A stretch of DNA of 34,789 nucleotides from Candidatus Aminicenantota bacterium. GTDB taxonomy: Bacteria > Acidobacteriota > Aminicenantia > Aminicenantales > Aminicenantaceae. This document shows positions 1 to 8,061 of the stretch, one piece after another. The position numbers were made by a program, and so were the translations under genes. The stretch's first letter is position 1; each line of letters opens with the position of its first letter. The stretch spans positions 1-34,789 of the forward strand of contig WJMT01000095.1 in assembly GCA_014727835.1 (NCBI GenBank), given 5' to 3'. The notes below the pieces were generated by a model, which made no database searches, was not told the origin of the DNA, and was given only the letters and a program-made list of their open reading frames with translations.

Positions 1-819
1 GGAAGCATCTGAAAAAGCTGTTTTTATCTCTTCAACATGCTGGGGTATACTTCCTAATAATTCTAATCTATCCCAGACCTCTAAGTTCTTTGGTATAGGA
101 AGGCTCTGTTTTTGAAAAAACAAAAACACATGTTTTTGTCCTTCGGTTTGTTTGAGATTCTCAGCCAGTTGAGTGAGCTTGGAGACATCGACCTGCTGCA
201 GCTCTTTCATTTTTCTTAAAATATCCATACACATGAGATTTTCTACACCTTCAAATCCCTCAGTGTAGACAATTTTCCTTATCTGGTCATAAAGGCTTCT
301 GTATTCAGAAGCTCCACTGACAATATCCTTTCTCAGTTTGGCTTTTAACTGATTTGCGATCTTTTGTTTGGGCAGGACTTCAAACGCTTCTTCTTTAATG
401 GAATAAGCCCGACCCGGAGTGTAGACTTTAAGCGAGTCTCCGGGCAGCATCACTTTGTTGAAAAAATAATCCAGGACCTCATTCAGTTTGGGCAGGTAGT
501 GACGGATCTCAAACACAAAAACAAAGTTCCGTGATTCAATCTCAGGCTGGATTGTTTTGACCGCTTCCTCGTGTTTCTCCTCTCTCTCAATGGTTTTCTT
601 TTTTATGAGATAGACCGCATCGATTCTCTGCGGTTTGCCGTCTTCAAGCAGCATAAAGTCTTGAATAGAAAGGTCCCTCACAAAACGCCCCTTTTTATAC
701 ACCCGGACTGGAACTTCGATGCTGACCACTCTCTCCACATGCTCTTCCTGCAGAAAGGAAGGATTTAAGAAGAGCACACAGGCTAGAAACATGAATCCCC
801 TCTCAAACAGCTTTTTCAT
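1..819 (-). CDS. VWFA-related exported protein, 3' end cut off by window edge
   Basis: An open minus-strand frame of 273 codons runs from an ATG at 819 to the window edge without a stop, so the C-terminus is missing. The N-terminus (MKKLFERGFMFLACVLFL) looks like a signal peptide. About residues 30-58 read as a beta-rich segment with VPVRVYKKGRFVRDL followed by DFMLLEDGKPQRI. This matches the start of the 'VWFA-related, Acidobacterial type' proteins, in which a short domain with a DF.L.EDG.PQ.I signature precedes a von Willebrand A domain. The metal-ion adhesion site expected further on is not clearly visible, and most of the rest is charged and helical. A second ATG at codon 10 has a better ribosome site (AGAGGGG), but it would shorten the signal peptide. 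Function is unknown; the protein is probably periplasmic or surface-exposed. Family assignment is by motif recognition only. Confidence 0.7.
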   Translation of the reverse strand, partial: MKKLFERGFMFLACVLFLNPSFLQEEHVERVVSIEVPVRVYKKGRFVRDLSIQDFMLLEDGKPQRIDAVYLIKKKTIEREEKHEEAVKTIQPEIESRNFVFVFEIRHYLPKLNEVLDYFFNKVMLPGDSLKVYTPGRAYSIKEEAFEVLPKQKIANQLKAKLRKDIVSGASEYRSLYDQIRKIVYTEGFEGVENLMCMDILRKMKELQQVDVSKLTQLAENLKQTEGQKHVFLFFQKQSLPIPKNLEVWDRLELLGSIPQHVEEIKTAFSDAS

Positions 820-976
820 ATCAAACCCCACAGCAAATGCATTGATTCATCAACAACTACAGCAACATTTATGCCAACCGTCTCACCCTGGCCTTTATCA
901 GGGAGAGGCCACTTACCTGTTTCTCTTAGAGGCCACCTGTCCCCTATCAAATACAGGGACACAATACCTATTTACC
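820..976. repeat. Intergenic repeat-like, hairpin-forming stretch
   Basis: No gene is visible here. The octamer GAGGCCAC occurs at 905-912 and 929-936. TGTCCC (938-943) can pair with GGGACA (956-961) across a 12-base loop, next to an ATACCTATTT run that reaches the end of the amidohydrolase gene. The arrangement resembles REP-type palindromes found after genes, and on the minus strand it would lie in the message downstream of the amidohydrolase. The same region must also hold the promoter of the gene at 819, but no clear hexamers were found. Confidence 0.3.
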
Positions 977-2710
977 TTATTTTTTGGAGTAGACCACCTT
1001 TCCGCCCACAATGGTGTAGAGCACTTCAGCTTCCAGGATCTCGTCTTCAGGAACCGTCATGATATCTTTGGACAGCACCGTGATATCGGCCAGCTTTCCC
1101 GGGGACAAGGAGCCCAGCACATCTTCCTGAAAAGAAGCGTACGCGCCGTTTATGGTATAGGATCGCAGAGCCTGCTCACGGGTCATTCTCTGGTCCGGAT
1201 AAAAAATTTCGCCGTTGTTCATCTTCCGGGTCACCGAAGCATGAAAGCATGGGATGGGGTCCACATCTTCGACCGGTGCGTCGGTTCCGTTGCAGATCAC
1301 AGCGCCTGTGTCCATGAGCTTCTGCCACACATAAGCTCCCTCTTCAGCCCGCTCTTCTCCCAGGCGCTTAAACACCCATGGTCCGTCTGATGTGCAGTGA
1401 ACAGCCTGCATGGATGCAATCACATCCAGCTCTCCGAACCGGGGGATGTCCTCTGCAATCAGATGCTGGGCGTGCTCCACCCTCCATCTCTGGTCTTGTT
1501 TGTCCGGATGAGCCTTAAAGGCTTCTTCATAAACATTCAATACTTCCTGGTTGGCCCGGTCTCCGATGGCATGGATGTTGAGCTGAAAGTCATTCTCAAT
1601 TGCGATCCGTGCGGTCTCCTGAATGGCTTCCACCGGCGTGGTGTTCAGTCCGGTGCTGGAGGGAAGGTCTTTATATGGTTCCAGCAGCCAGGCTCCATGA
1701 GCGCCCAAAGCCCCGTCAATAAGCCGCTTGATGGAGCGGACCGTCAGGTGATGATCTCCCACTCCTAAAAGTCTGTATTCAGAGAGATTTTCCGGAGTGA
1801 GCGCATCATTTCCTTCTCTAATCATAACATAAAGGCGGATGCCCAGTTTTCCTTCCTCAGCAAACTCTTTAAACAGATCAATGGTCCCGAATGAAGAGCC
1901 GGCATCATGAAGGGAGGTGATTCCTTTGGACAGGCATTCTCTGTCAGCCAGTTCCACCACCTTTCTCCGGTTCTCTTCTGTCTGCTCCGGAGTCCTCTGC
2001 TCTAAAGACATATAATAAGCGCTGCGGACCAATCCTTGGGCTGTCTCTCTAAAAGTGCCGATGGGATTTCCCTCAGGGTCCTTGACAATCTCTCCTCCTT
2101 CAGGAGCTGTGGTCTCTTTGGTCACTCCGGCCAGTTCTATGGCTTTGGCATTGACCATGCAGGAATGGCCGCTGGCATGGGTAAGCATCACCGGGTTGTC
2201 AAGACTGACTTCACTCAGAGCATCATGATAAGGAAGCCCGTCCACATTGGGCTCAGGGGTCTGGTCCCATTTCTCTTGATGCCATCCCCGCCCCAGGATC
2301 CACTCTCCGGGCTCTGACTCTTTGGCTTCCTCTTTCACCATAGAGATGATTTCATCCCAGCTTTCCACATGCATCAGGTCCAGGGACATGGCAGCCTGAC
2401 CAATGCTGGTAAAATGAGCGTGGCTGTCAATAAAACCGGGAACAGCCAGCTTTCCGTCCAGGTCAATGACCTCTGTGTTCTCCCCGACATATGCTTCAAT
2501 CTCTTCCTCATCGCACAGCGCCTTGATTTTTCCCTCAACAACTGCCAGTGCTGTGACCTCAGGCTTGGCTTCATCCAGGGTCACGATCTTGCCGTTTCTC
2601 AGCACAAAATCAGCTGGCTCCTGTTTGGGAGCACACGAGAAAAACGACCCCAGCAAGCAAAGACCCAAAGCAAAAACAAAAAATTTCCAGTAAGATTTTT
2701 CAAATCTCAT
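977..2710 (-). CDS. Lipoprotein amidohydrolase family 3 (YtcJ/COG1574 type)
   Basis: A 577-residue metal-dependent amidohydrolase. The ATG at 2710 is chosen over a start seven codons upstream because AAAGGAG lies 8 bases before it and the protein then begins with a clean signal peptide (MRFEKSYWKFFVFALGLCLL). Cys26, in FFSC followed by APKQE, is the likely lipidation site, so the enzyme is probably membrane-anchored on the periplasmic side. Visible family features are PGFIDSHAHF (metal His97 and His99), the LIDGALGAHGAW segment, NIHAIGDR (His380), RVEHAQH (His413) and GTDAPVE (Asp477). This order is typical of COG1574 enzymes that cleave N-substituted amides or formamides. The substrate cannot be read from sequence. 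It may form a surface amide-degrading set with the lipoprotein amidase at 3250, but the two are divergent and that link is inferred. Confidence 0.88.
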   Translation of the reverse strand: MRFEKSYWKFFVFALGLCLLGSFFSCAPKQEPADFVLRNGKIVTLDEAKPEVTALAVVEGKIKALCDEEEIEAYVGENTEVIDLDGKLAVPGFIDSHAHFTSIGQAAMSLDLMHVESWDEIISMVKEEAKESEPGEWILGRGWHQEKWDQTPEPNVDGLPYHDALSEVSLDNPVMLTHASGHSCMVNAKAIELAGVTKETTAPEGGEIVKDPEGNPIGTFRETAQGLVRSAYYMSLEQRTPEQTEENRRKVVELADRECLSKGITSLHDAGSSFGTIDLFKEFAEEGKLGIRLYVMIREGNDALTPENLSEYRLLGVGDHHLTVRSIKRLIDGALGAHGAWLLEPYKDLPSSTGLNTTPVEAIQETARIAIENDFQLNIHAIGDRANQEVLNVYEEAFKAHPDKQDQRWRVEHAQHLIAEDIPRFGELDVIASMQAVHCTSDGPWVFKRLGEERAEEGAYVWQKLMDTGAVICNGTDAPVEDVDPIPCFHASVTRKMNNGEIFYPDQRMTREQALRSYTINGAYASFQEDVLGSLSPGKLADITVLSKDIMTVPEDEILEAEVLYTIVGGKVVYSKK

Positions 2711-2835
2711 TATTGAAACTCCTTTCCCCAAATCATTGAAAATTTGCGAATCATTCTGTGTTCATTCAGTTTAAAGAAAAAAGAGGAAAGATTAAAGGTT
2801 TTTTTCCATTGCTGTTTTCATTTTGGGACTTCACA

Positions 2836-2864
2836 TTGAAAATGGATTCTGTTAGAATTAAATT
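2836..2864 (+). promoter_or_regulatory. Candidate promoter for the PilZ gene
   Basis: TTGAAA at 2836-2841 and TAAATT at 2859-2864 are separated by 17 bases and lie about 50 bases upstream of the PilZ start. The -10 match is only moderate. The rest of the divergent intergenic region 2711-2911 is A/T-rich with no other recognised element. Confidence 0.3.
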
Positions 2865-2911
2865 TCAACTAATGAGATGCTGACCATGACATTCGATCAA
2901 ACAGGCCTCCA

Positions 2912-3214
2912 ATGAAAAAAAGCACAAAGACAGACACAAAAAAGAGCGATCCAAGAGAATTCCTGCGTGTGGACACAGTTCAAAGAGTCCGGTTTATCAC
3001 AGATTCCATGGTTCACGGCGAAGGATTTTCTCAAAACCTCAGTGAAAAGGGATGCTGTCTTTTTCTGAATCAAGAACTTCCTGAAGGCTCATTGGTTGAG
3101 ATCACTTTCCCAAGACTCGGCAGTAATAATCATGGAGCAAGGATCATCGGCCGGGTCATATGGCAGAAAGAATATCTATCCGGAATCAAATTCATTAATC
3201 AAATTCATTCCTGA
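2912..3214 (+). CDS. Single-domain PilZ protein (c-di-GMP binding)
   Basis: A 100-residue protein that is essentially one PilZ domain. Both parts of the c-di-GMP binding signature are present: RxxxR as R15-EFL-R19, and (D/N)xSxxG as NLSEKG. They are followed by the expected beta-barrel pattern ([24 protein letters not shown]). It should be a small cytosolic receptor that binds cyclic di-GMP and passes the signal to a partner. The partner is not evident, as there is no GGDEF, EAL or motility gene in the window. The start lacks a strong ribosome site (only AGG about ten bases upstream), but no better in-frame start exists. Confidence 0.82.
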   Translation: MKKSTKTDTKKSDPREFLRVDTVQRVRFITDSMVHGEGFSQNLSEKGCCLFLNQELPEGSLVEITFPRLGSNNHGARIIGRVIWQKEYLSGIKFINQIHS

Positions 3215-3249
3215 AGCTCATATTTAACACAGATTTCCATTTGATAGAA

Positions 3250-4854
3250 ATGCTTGAAATAAACAGAAAACAGAATCATAAGTTTCCCTCTGCGTTTGCT
3301 GGTTTGACACTCTATACTCTTTTGACTTTTTTTTGCTTTGGTCTGCTTCAAGGATGCAGGGGAAAAACCCAAAAGCAAGAACAGGAATTGGGTCTTATGG
3401 AAGCCACCATTGAAAAAATCCACAGCGCTTATCTGTCCGGAGAACTGACCTGCCAAAAGCTGGTTCAAATGTATCTGGACCGAATCAAAAAATACGATCA
3501 AGACAAAAAATTAAATTCCATAGTGACCATCAACCCCAATGCTCTGGCCAGAGCAGCAGAACTGGACAAAGAGCTTCAGAGCACTCAAAAAATGCGTCCT
3601 CTCCACGGGATCCCAGTGATCGTGAAAGATAACTACGAGACCCGTGACCTTCAAACCACTGCCGGTTCAGAGGCGCTTGAAGGCTTTGTCCCCCCTGATG
3701 ACGCTTATCAGGTCAAAGTCCTGCGCGATGCCGGGGCCATTGTGCTGGCCAAATCAAACATGGCTGAATGGGCGTTCAGCCCTTATGTGACCGTCAGCTC
3801 TATTTTGGGTTTGACCCGGAATCCTTATGATCTGTCCCGAGTGCCGGCTGGCTCCAGCGGAGGGACTGCAGCAGCTGTGGCTGCCAACTTCGGAACCGTG
3901 GGCCTGGGCACAGACACAGGAAATTCCATAAGAGGACCTTCTGCTCATTGCTGCCTGGTGGGGATCCGCCCCACCATAGGGCTCACATCCAGAGACGGGA
4001 TCATCCCGCTTTACCTGAGAAACGACATAGGAGGGCCTATGACAAGGACCGTGGAAGATGCGGCCCGAATTCTGGATGTGATTTCAGGATATGACCCAGC
4101 AGATCCCATCACCAAACAAAGCCAGGGAAAAATCCCTGAGACCTATACAGAATTCCTGGATATCAACGGGCTCAAAGGAGCTAGAATCGGTGTGTTCCGG
4201 GTTCTGGCTGACCGGGCCTCTTCTGATCCAAAAGTCAAAGCTGTCTTTGAAACCGCTCTTCAGGACATGAAAGACCAGGGGGCTGAGATCGTGGACCCGT
4301 TTGAAATCCCAGAATTCGGGGACCTGACCAAAGATTTGTGGTGTGATATGTTCCGCCATGACTTGAACCAGTATCTGGCCTCCCTGGGAGACAACGCCCC
4401 CTTTGAAAGCCTGACTGAAATCTACAACACCGGAAAATATATCAGGTCAGCCAGAGACCGAATCGAAAGAGCTTTGGAAATCCCTTTAACTGAAGAACCA
4501 AAGTGTCAGGACCTTTATCACGAGCCCAAAAACATCCGATTCAGGGAAGCAGTGCTCAAAGCCATGGAAGACCAAAAAGTGGATGTTTTTGTGTATCCCA
4601 CCTGGGGCAATCCGCCCCGTAAGCTGGGCGATATGAGAAGCCCGGCCGGTGATAACAGCCAGCTGATTCCCCCTCATACCGGGCTTCCGGCACTGACTGT
4701 ACCCATGGGCTTCACTTACAGAAAGCTTCCTGCAGGGCTTCAGATGGTGGGAAAGCTGTTCGCAGAACCAGAGCTGATCAAAATCGCCTATGCTTATGAA
4801 CAGGCCACCCAGCACCGCCGTCCCCCCTCCGGATTCCCAGCAATCAAGGATTGA
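3250..4854 (+). CDS. Lipoprotein amidase (amidase signature family)
   Basis: An amidase-signature enzyme of 534 residues from the ATG at 3250; a TTG three codons upstream is possible and neither start has a good ribosome site. The N-terminus carries a hydrophobic segment ending in LLQGC (Cys36), which predicts a lipoprotein. The catalytic triad is complete: Lys126 in IPVIVKDNY, cis-Ser202 in AGSSGGT, and nucleophile Ser226 in GTDTGNSIR, spaced as in the family. The enzyme should hydrolyse a carboxamide to acid and ammonia; the specific substrate is unknown. It is distinct from GatA, which is not exported. The C-terminal [13 protein letters not shown] segment is also typical of the family. The next gene starts at or just after the stop, so the two are probably co-transcribed. 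Confidence 0.88.
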   Translation: MLEINRKQNHKFPSAFAGLTLYTLLTFFCFGLLQGCRGKTQKQEQELGLMEATIEKIHSAYLSGELTCQKLVQMYLDRIKKYDQDKKLNSIVTINPNALARAAELDKELQSTQKMRPLHGIPVIVKDNYETRDLQTTAGSEALEGFVPPDDAYQVKVLRDAGAIVLAKSNMAEWAFSPYVTVSSILGLTRNPYDLSRVPAGSSGGTAAAVAANFGTVGLGTDTGNSIRGPSAHCCLVGIRPTIGLTSRDGIIPLYLRNDIGGPMTRTVEDAARILDVISGYDPADPITKQSQGKIPETYTEFLDINGLKGARIGVFRVLADRASSDPKVKAVFETALQDMKDQGAEIVDPFEIPEFGDLTKDLWCDMFRHDLNQYLASLGDNAPFESLTEIYNTGKYIRSARDRIERALEIPLTEEPKCQDLYHEPKNIRFREAVLKAMEDQKVDVFVYPTWGNPPRKLGDMRSPAGDNSQLIPPHTGLPALTVPMGFTYRKLPAGLQMVGKLFAEPELIKIAYAYEQATQHRRPPSGFPAIKD

Positions 4855-4877
4855 TTGAGGATGAAAAATTAAAAAGA

Positions 4878-5555
4878 ATGAGCAAGGATATAGCTGATAG
4901 AAAAGAAAAATCATTTCACTTCAGAGCTTTCATCGTGCTGACCATATTCTGGTCCTTAATCATAGATGCTTTTTCCGGACTGGTTTTGTACACCGTTCCT
5001 CCAGGAAGAGTGGCGGACTGGGCCCACTGGACCTTTTTGGGCTTGACCAAAGGTGAATGGGAAACCATCCACACGATCTTCAGTTATGTCTTCTTGATCT
5101 CTGTCTGCATTCATCTCTACTACAACTGGCATTCCATCCAGCATTATATAAAAGGGAAAATCAGAAAGTACTCCAGATCCAGAATAGAGCTGTTTGTTTC
5201 CCTGGTGATGGTGATTGTGATCCTTGTGGGCACTCTTATCAGCATCCCTCCTTTCCGTTCGGTTATGGACCTCGGCTCTCTGATCAAAGACGCATGGCCG
5301 GCCAATAAAGACCAGCCATTTCTGGCCCGGGCCGAAAAATTATCTTTTAACCGGTTTGTCCGGGAACTGGGTCTGAATTCCAAAGAAGCAGTGCAGTTTT
5401 TGGAAAAAAAAGGGATCCGGATTGACGATACAAATCAGTCCCTTAAGCAAACCGCAGACCTAAACAAGACCTCTCCCTCCCGGATTTATCAACTCCTGAA
5501 AGAAATCATCCCTCCTGAAAAACATATTCCTGTTCCCCACCTTCTCCATAAATAA
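4878..5555 (+). CDS. DUF4405 membrane protein (cytochrome b-like)
   Basis: A 225-residue membrane protein when started at the ATG at 4878. A TTG at 4851 that overlaps the amidase stop by four bases is the alternative, and neither has a convincing ribosome site. Three membrane segments are visible, at about residues 17-39, 63-83 and 103-124. The second holds the pattern IHTIFSYVFLISVCIHLYYNWH, with His65, His79 and His85, matching DUF4405, whose spaced histidines suggest haem binding as in cytochrome b-like proteins. The soluble C-terminus (about residues 150-225) contains two short repeated helical units and ends in a polar tail. It probably acts in inner-membrane electron transfer or sensing; no redox partner is encoded nearby. 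Confidence 0.7.
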   Translation: MSKDIADRKEKSFHFRAFIVLTIFWSLIIDAFSGLVLYTVPPGRVADWAHWTFLGLTKGEWETIHTIFSYVFLISVCIHLYYNWHSIQHYIKGKIRKYSRSRIELFVSLVMVIVILVGTLISIPPFRSVMDLGSLIKDAWPANKDQPFLARAEKLSFNRFVRELGLNSKEAVQFLEKKGIRIDDTNQSLKQTADLNKTSPSRIYQLLKEIIPPEKHIPVPHLLHK

Positions 5556-5576
5556 ATTTTCTTTCTTCCCTTAACC

Positions 5577-5849
5577 AACCTGAATTATTCACAAGTCGAG
5601 ATTGCTGTAGATGCAAGGCACAGGGTATGAAGCTGTGGTCTTTCAACGCGAATTCCCTTCAACCAAGCAGATGCAGTGATATTCGGCTTGCCTGAAAGGT
5701 AAAAATCGCCGATAATAATAGAAAATCAGTAAAAATGAATATGAAACCTTTACGAACAAAAAAATGTCAGTTAAACTTATTGCCTACTCATGATCGTTCT
5801 CTTATTTTTATTAAGAGAGCATCAGCGATTTATATGAATAATACAGGTT
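5577..5849 (+). mobile_element. Dispersed MITE-like element, copy A
   Basis: This 273-bp element fills the gap between the DUF4405 gene and the M23 gene. It is bounded by 15-bp terminal inverted repeats, AACCTGAATTATTCA at 5577-5591 and TGAATAATACAGGTT at 5835-5849, agreeing at 14 of 15 positions. Its left half (about 5587-5700) aligns almost end to end with 8070-8182 of copy B, including ATTCAC.AGTC, GCACAGGG.ATGAAG and GCAGATGCAGTGA. Its right half is A-rich and has imperfect inverted arms (AAATCGCCGAT at 5702-5712 against ATCAGCGATTT at 5821-5831). TTGCCT, 17 bases, TATTTT within it is a weak promoter candidate. No open reading frame was found, so it would be non-autonomous. Confidence 0.6.
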
Positions 5850-5851
5850 AA

Positions 5852-7192
5852 ATGAAAGTCAACATAAAAATCACAAAAAGAACCAAGAGAAAAAAACGTG
5901 ACAATCCTTCTTACTTTCTGTTTTATTTGGCGTTTCTTTTTCTGGTCTATTTTTTACTGGCGTTTCTTCCCAAGGGAAACAGCCTCGCCCAGCCAGAAGA
6001 CACTCCGGACAAGACTCAAGAAGAAGTCCAAAATAAGCCCCCTCCGCCTCCTCTGGTCAAACACAGAATCTCTATAAAAAGAGGATATTCCCTCTCAGAT
6101 ATTTTATTGGAGCATGACTTCACTCCCCAGGAGATCCACAAACTGAAAGAAGACGTCAAGCCAATCTATGATATAGCAAAGATCAAAGCCGGAAACGAGC
6201 TGCGCCTCTGTTATGAAAAAGACGGCCCTTTGAAATTTATTGAGTATGATATAGACCAGAAGCAGTACCTTAAAATCTGCAAAAACAAAGACTGCTATGA
6301 AGCGGAAATCGTTGCATTCCCCATTGAAACAAAGATCAAGGTGATGTGGGGCACGATCGATCAGAATCTCATTCAAACTGTTCATGAAGCCGGAGAACAG
6401 GATTTTCTGGCTATAGCTATTGCCGATATTTTTGCCTGGGATATCGATTTTTATTATGAGATCAGAAAAAATGATACTTTCAAGCTGATTTTTGAAAAAA
6501 AATACCTGGACGGCGAATTCATCGGATACGGAAACATCCTGGCTGCTCAATTCACCAACCAGGGGAATACCTTTCAGGCCATCCGCTTCACATATCCGGA
6601 CACACAAGAATGGGACTACTTCACCCCTGAAGGAAAATCATTGCGCAAAGAATTTCTCAAATCCCCCATCAACGGAGCCCGGATCACATCCCGGTTCAGC
6701 CACAGCCGGCTTCATCCTGTATGGAAAGTCTACCGGCCCCATTTTGGAGTGGACTACGGGGCTCCCATCGGCACCCCGGTGCAAGCCACTGCAGACGGCA
6801 CAGTGACCTTTGTCGGCCTCAACGGCGGTGCAGGACGAATGGTCAAAATCCGCCATAAAAATTTCTATGAGACCATGTACCTTCATCTCCGCGGTTATGC
6901 CAGAGGAATCAGAAAAAGCGTCAAGGTCACAAGCGGACAGACTGTCGGATATGTGGGCTCTTCAGGGACTTCCACCGGCCCTCATTTGGACTACAGGATC
7001 AAATATCACGGAAAATACATCAATCCTTTGGCCCACAAATTCAAACCCGTAGCTCCTTTGAGAGAAAAATTCACCAGTGAATTTCAAGACGTTGTGGACT
7101 GCTATCAGTTCGGGCTCAATGCACCCCTTTATGTGTTTTCAGGATTCCGAACATCCCCTCTGTTCTTGACTCACACAGCTTCGAATCGATAA
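5852..7192 (+). CDS. M23-family peptidoglycan endopeptidase (MepM-like)
   Basis: A 446-residue exported cell-wall hydrolase. A basic N-terminus and one membrane segment (about residues 20-40) are followed by a Pro-rich linker, then an OapA/LysM-like region (SIKRGYSLSDILLEHDF, about 74-120). A middle domain precedes a C-terminal M23 domain (about 273-395). Metal ligands His297 and Asp301 are in HFGVD, and His345 is in YLHL. The usual HxH motif reads HLD (His378, Asp380), so the third ligand would be Asp instead of His. This variant also occurs in otherwise normal M23 proteins, so activity is plausible but unproven. It probably cleaves peptide cross-links in the periplasm. The start codon lies two bases beyond the end of repeat element A, and the ribosome site is weak. 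Confidence 0.85.
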   Translation: MKVNIKITKRTKRKKRDNPSYFLFYLAFLFLVYFLLAFLPKGNSLAQPEDTPDKTQEEVQNKPPPPPLVKHRISIKRGYSLSDILLEHDFTPQEIHKLKEDVKPIYDIAKIKAGNELRLCYEKDGPLKFIEYDIDQKQYLKICKNKDCYEAEIVAFPIETKIKVMWGTIDQNLIQTVHEAGEQDFLAIAIADIFAWDIDFYYEIRKNDTFKLIFEKKYLDGEFIGYGNILAAQFTNQGNTFQAIRFTYPDTQEWDYFTPEGKSLRKEFLKSPINGARITSRFSHSRLHPVWKVYRPHFGVDYGAPIGTPVQATADGTVTFVGLNGGAGRMVKIRHKNFYETMYLHLRGYARGIRKSVKVTSGQTVGYVGSSGTSTGPHLDYRIKYHGKYINPLAHKFKPVAPLREKFTSEFQDVVDCYQFGLNAPLYVFSGFRTSPLFLTHTASNR

Positions 7193-7212
7193 GATTCGGA
7201 TCCTATTTCTTT
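7180..7212 (+). terminator. Candidate terminator at convergent gene ends
   Basis: TTCGAATC (7180-7187) pairs with GATTCGGA (7193-7200) around the loop GATAA, with one G-T wobble, over the M23 stop codon. A T-rich run (7205-7215) follows. The run also encodes the lysine-rich end of the opposing gene, so the T-richness may be incidental. Confidence 0.4.
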
Positions 7213-7784
7213 TTTTTCGTTCTGCTGCTGGAACCGGAACTGCGGCTGCGGGTGGCTGATGACCTGGTGGATCGGACTGTTCTGGTGCCTGAAGACCTCA
7301 CCCGGCTGACCCGGCTTGAGCCAGAGGACCTGATACGGCTCCCTTTTCGTATGGATCTCACTCGAGTGGGCCTTGTTTTGGAGCGGCTCACTGCTTTCCG
7401 GTCCACACTGCGGATTCTGCGTGTGGAAACTCCTGTTTTTCTCGGATTCTTCAATCCGTCTTTGGTCACAACGCTTTTTCCCCTGGTGTAGCGGCTGGGA
7501 TAAGTGCTGCCAGGATAATAGTAATAGGAGCTGTAGTAGGGATAGTACCAACCATAATAGTAGTTATAGAATCCATAATACCAGAACGGATTCCACCAGC
7601 TCATTCCCATCCAATAATAAGAAGGATACCAGTAATAGTCATAATAGCCATAATAAGCGGGACTGTAGTCATAATAATCAACGGTTCTCACCCGGGGGCC
7701 CGGAGCCCGGTACCGTTCCTCTATGACAATACATCCTGAGAGAAAGACAATGATGAGTGGAATGATGATGAAAAGTTTCTTCAT
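7203..7784 (-). CDS. Tyr/Trp-rich lipoprotein with Arg/Ser-rich tail, unknown function
   Basis: A 193-residue protein that I do not recognise as a named family. The start is well supported by AGGAG eight bases before the ATG. Residues 1-18 form a lipoprotein signal peptide ending in LSGC (Cys18). Residues 37-99 are extraordinary, with about 28 tyrosines and 6 tryptophans in 63 positions, in runs such as YYDY, YGYYDYYWY and SSYYYYPG. Residues 101-193 switch abruptly to a strongly basic Arg/Ser/Thr tail ending in four lysines. It is probably anchored in the outer membrane or periplasm. The aromatic block suggests low-complexity adhesion or stacking, and the tail could bind anionic polymers. Both ideas are inference from composition. 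The codon pattern is plausibly coding, because both compositional blocks stay in one frame behind a good start. Confidence 0.75.
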   Translation of the reverse strand: MKKLFIIIPLIIVFLSGCIVIEERYRAPGPRVRTVDYYDYSPAYYGYYDYYWYPSYYWMGMSWWNPFWYYGFYNYYYGWYYPYYSSYYYYPGSTYPSRYTRGKSVVTKDGLKNPRKTGVSTRRIRSVDRKAVSRSKTRPTRVRSIRKGSRIRSSGSSRVSRVRSSGTRTVRSTRSSATRSRSSGSSSRTKKKK

Positions 7785-7827
7785 TTTATTTTCTCCTCAT
7801 CCATATAATGAGCAAATTTCATGCCAT

Positions 7828-7833
7828 ATTATA
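7828..7833 (-). promoter_or_regulatory. Candidate -10 box for the Tyr-rich lipoprotein gene
   Basis: On the minus strand a perfect TATAAT lies about 45 bases before the start codon at 7784. No matching -35 hexamer is present at 16-18 bases. The remainder of 7834-7953 shows no gene or recognised element. Confidence 0.3.
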
Positions 7834-7953
7834 ACAGAGGGGATGTAAAAATGCATCATCAAACTGTGTCCACTTTTTATATCAACTGTATGAATGAGTG
7901 ACATCCAGAATGATACAGGGCACTTCGCATGTCATGATCTCTGTGTCATTATC

Positions 7954-8057
7954 CTTGAAAAAATCTTGCATATCATCAGAAAGAAAATGATAATAACACA
8001 AGTGATAGAAAGAAAATGATAATGAAAACATCGCCATTTTTTTATGAATAGGCCAGG
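7954..8057 (+). repeat. Right-half fragment of the dispersed element (B0)
   Basis: This matches the right half of copy B, including AATCTTG.ATATC, AGAAAATGATAAT and the 32-base end block at 8029-8060, which recurs at 8287-8318 with one mismatch. It ends in the right terminal repeat TGAATAGGCCAGG (8045-8057), four A bases before the left end of copy B. TTGCAT (7966-7971), 17 bases, GATAAT (7989-7994) is promoter-like. Internally a GAAAGAAAATGATAAT unit is duplicated. Its first 20 bases are identical to the minus strand of 34146-34165. Confidence 0.6.
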
Positions 8058-8061
8058 AAAA

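Noticed and set aside
719-1390. A 223-codon plus-strand frame across the end of the amidohydrolase gene
   Set aside because: It runs antisense to two well-supported minus-strand genes and across the repeat-like intergenic stretch, and its protein has no family features.
7252-7726. Plus-strand frames opposite the Tyr-rich lipoprotein gene
   Set aside because: The minus-strand frame has a strong ribosome site and a lipoprotein signal; the opposite frames are Ser/Asn- or Leu-rich shadows of the repetitive codons.
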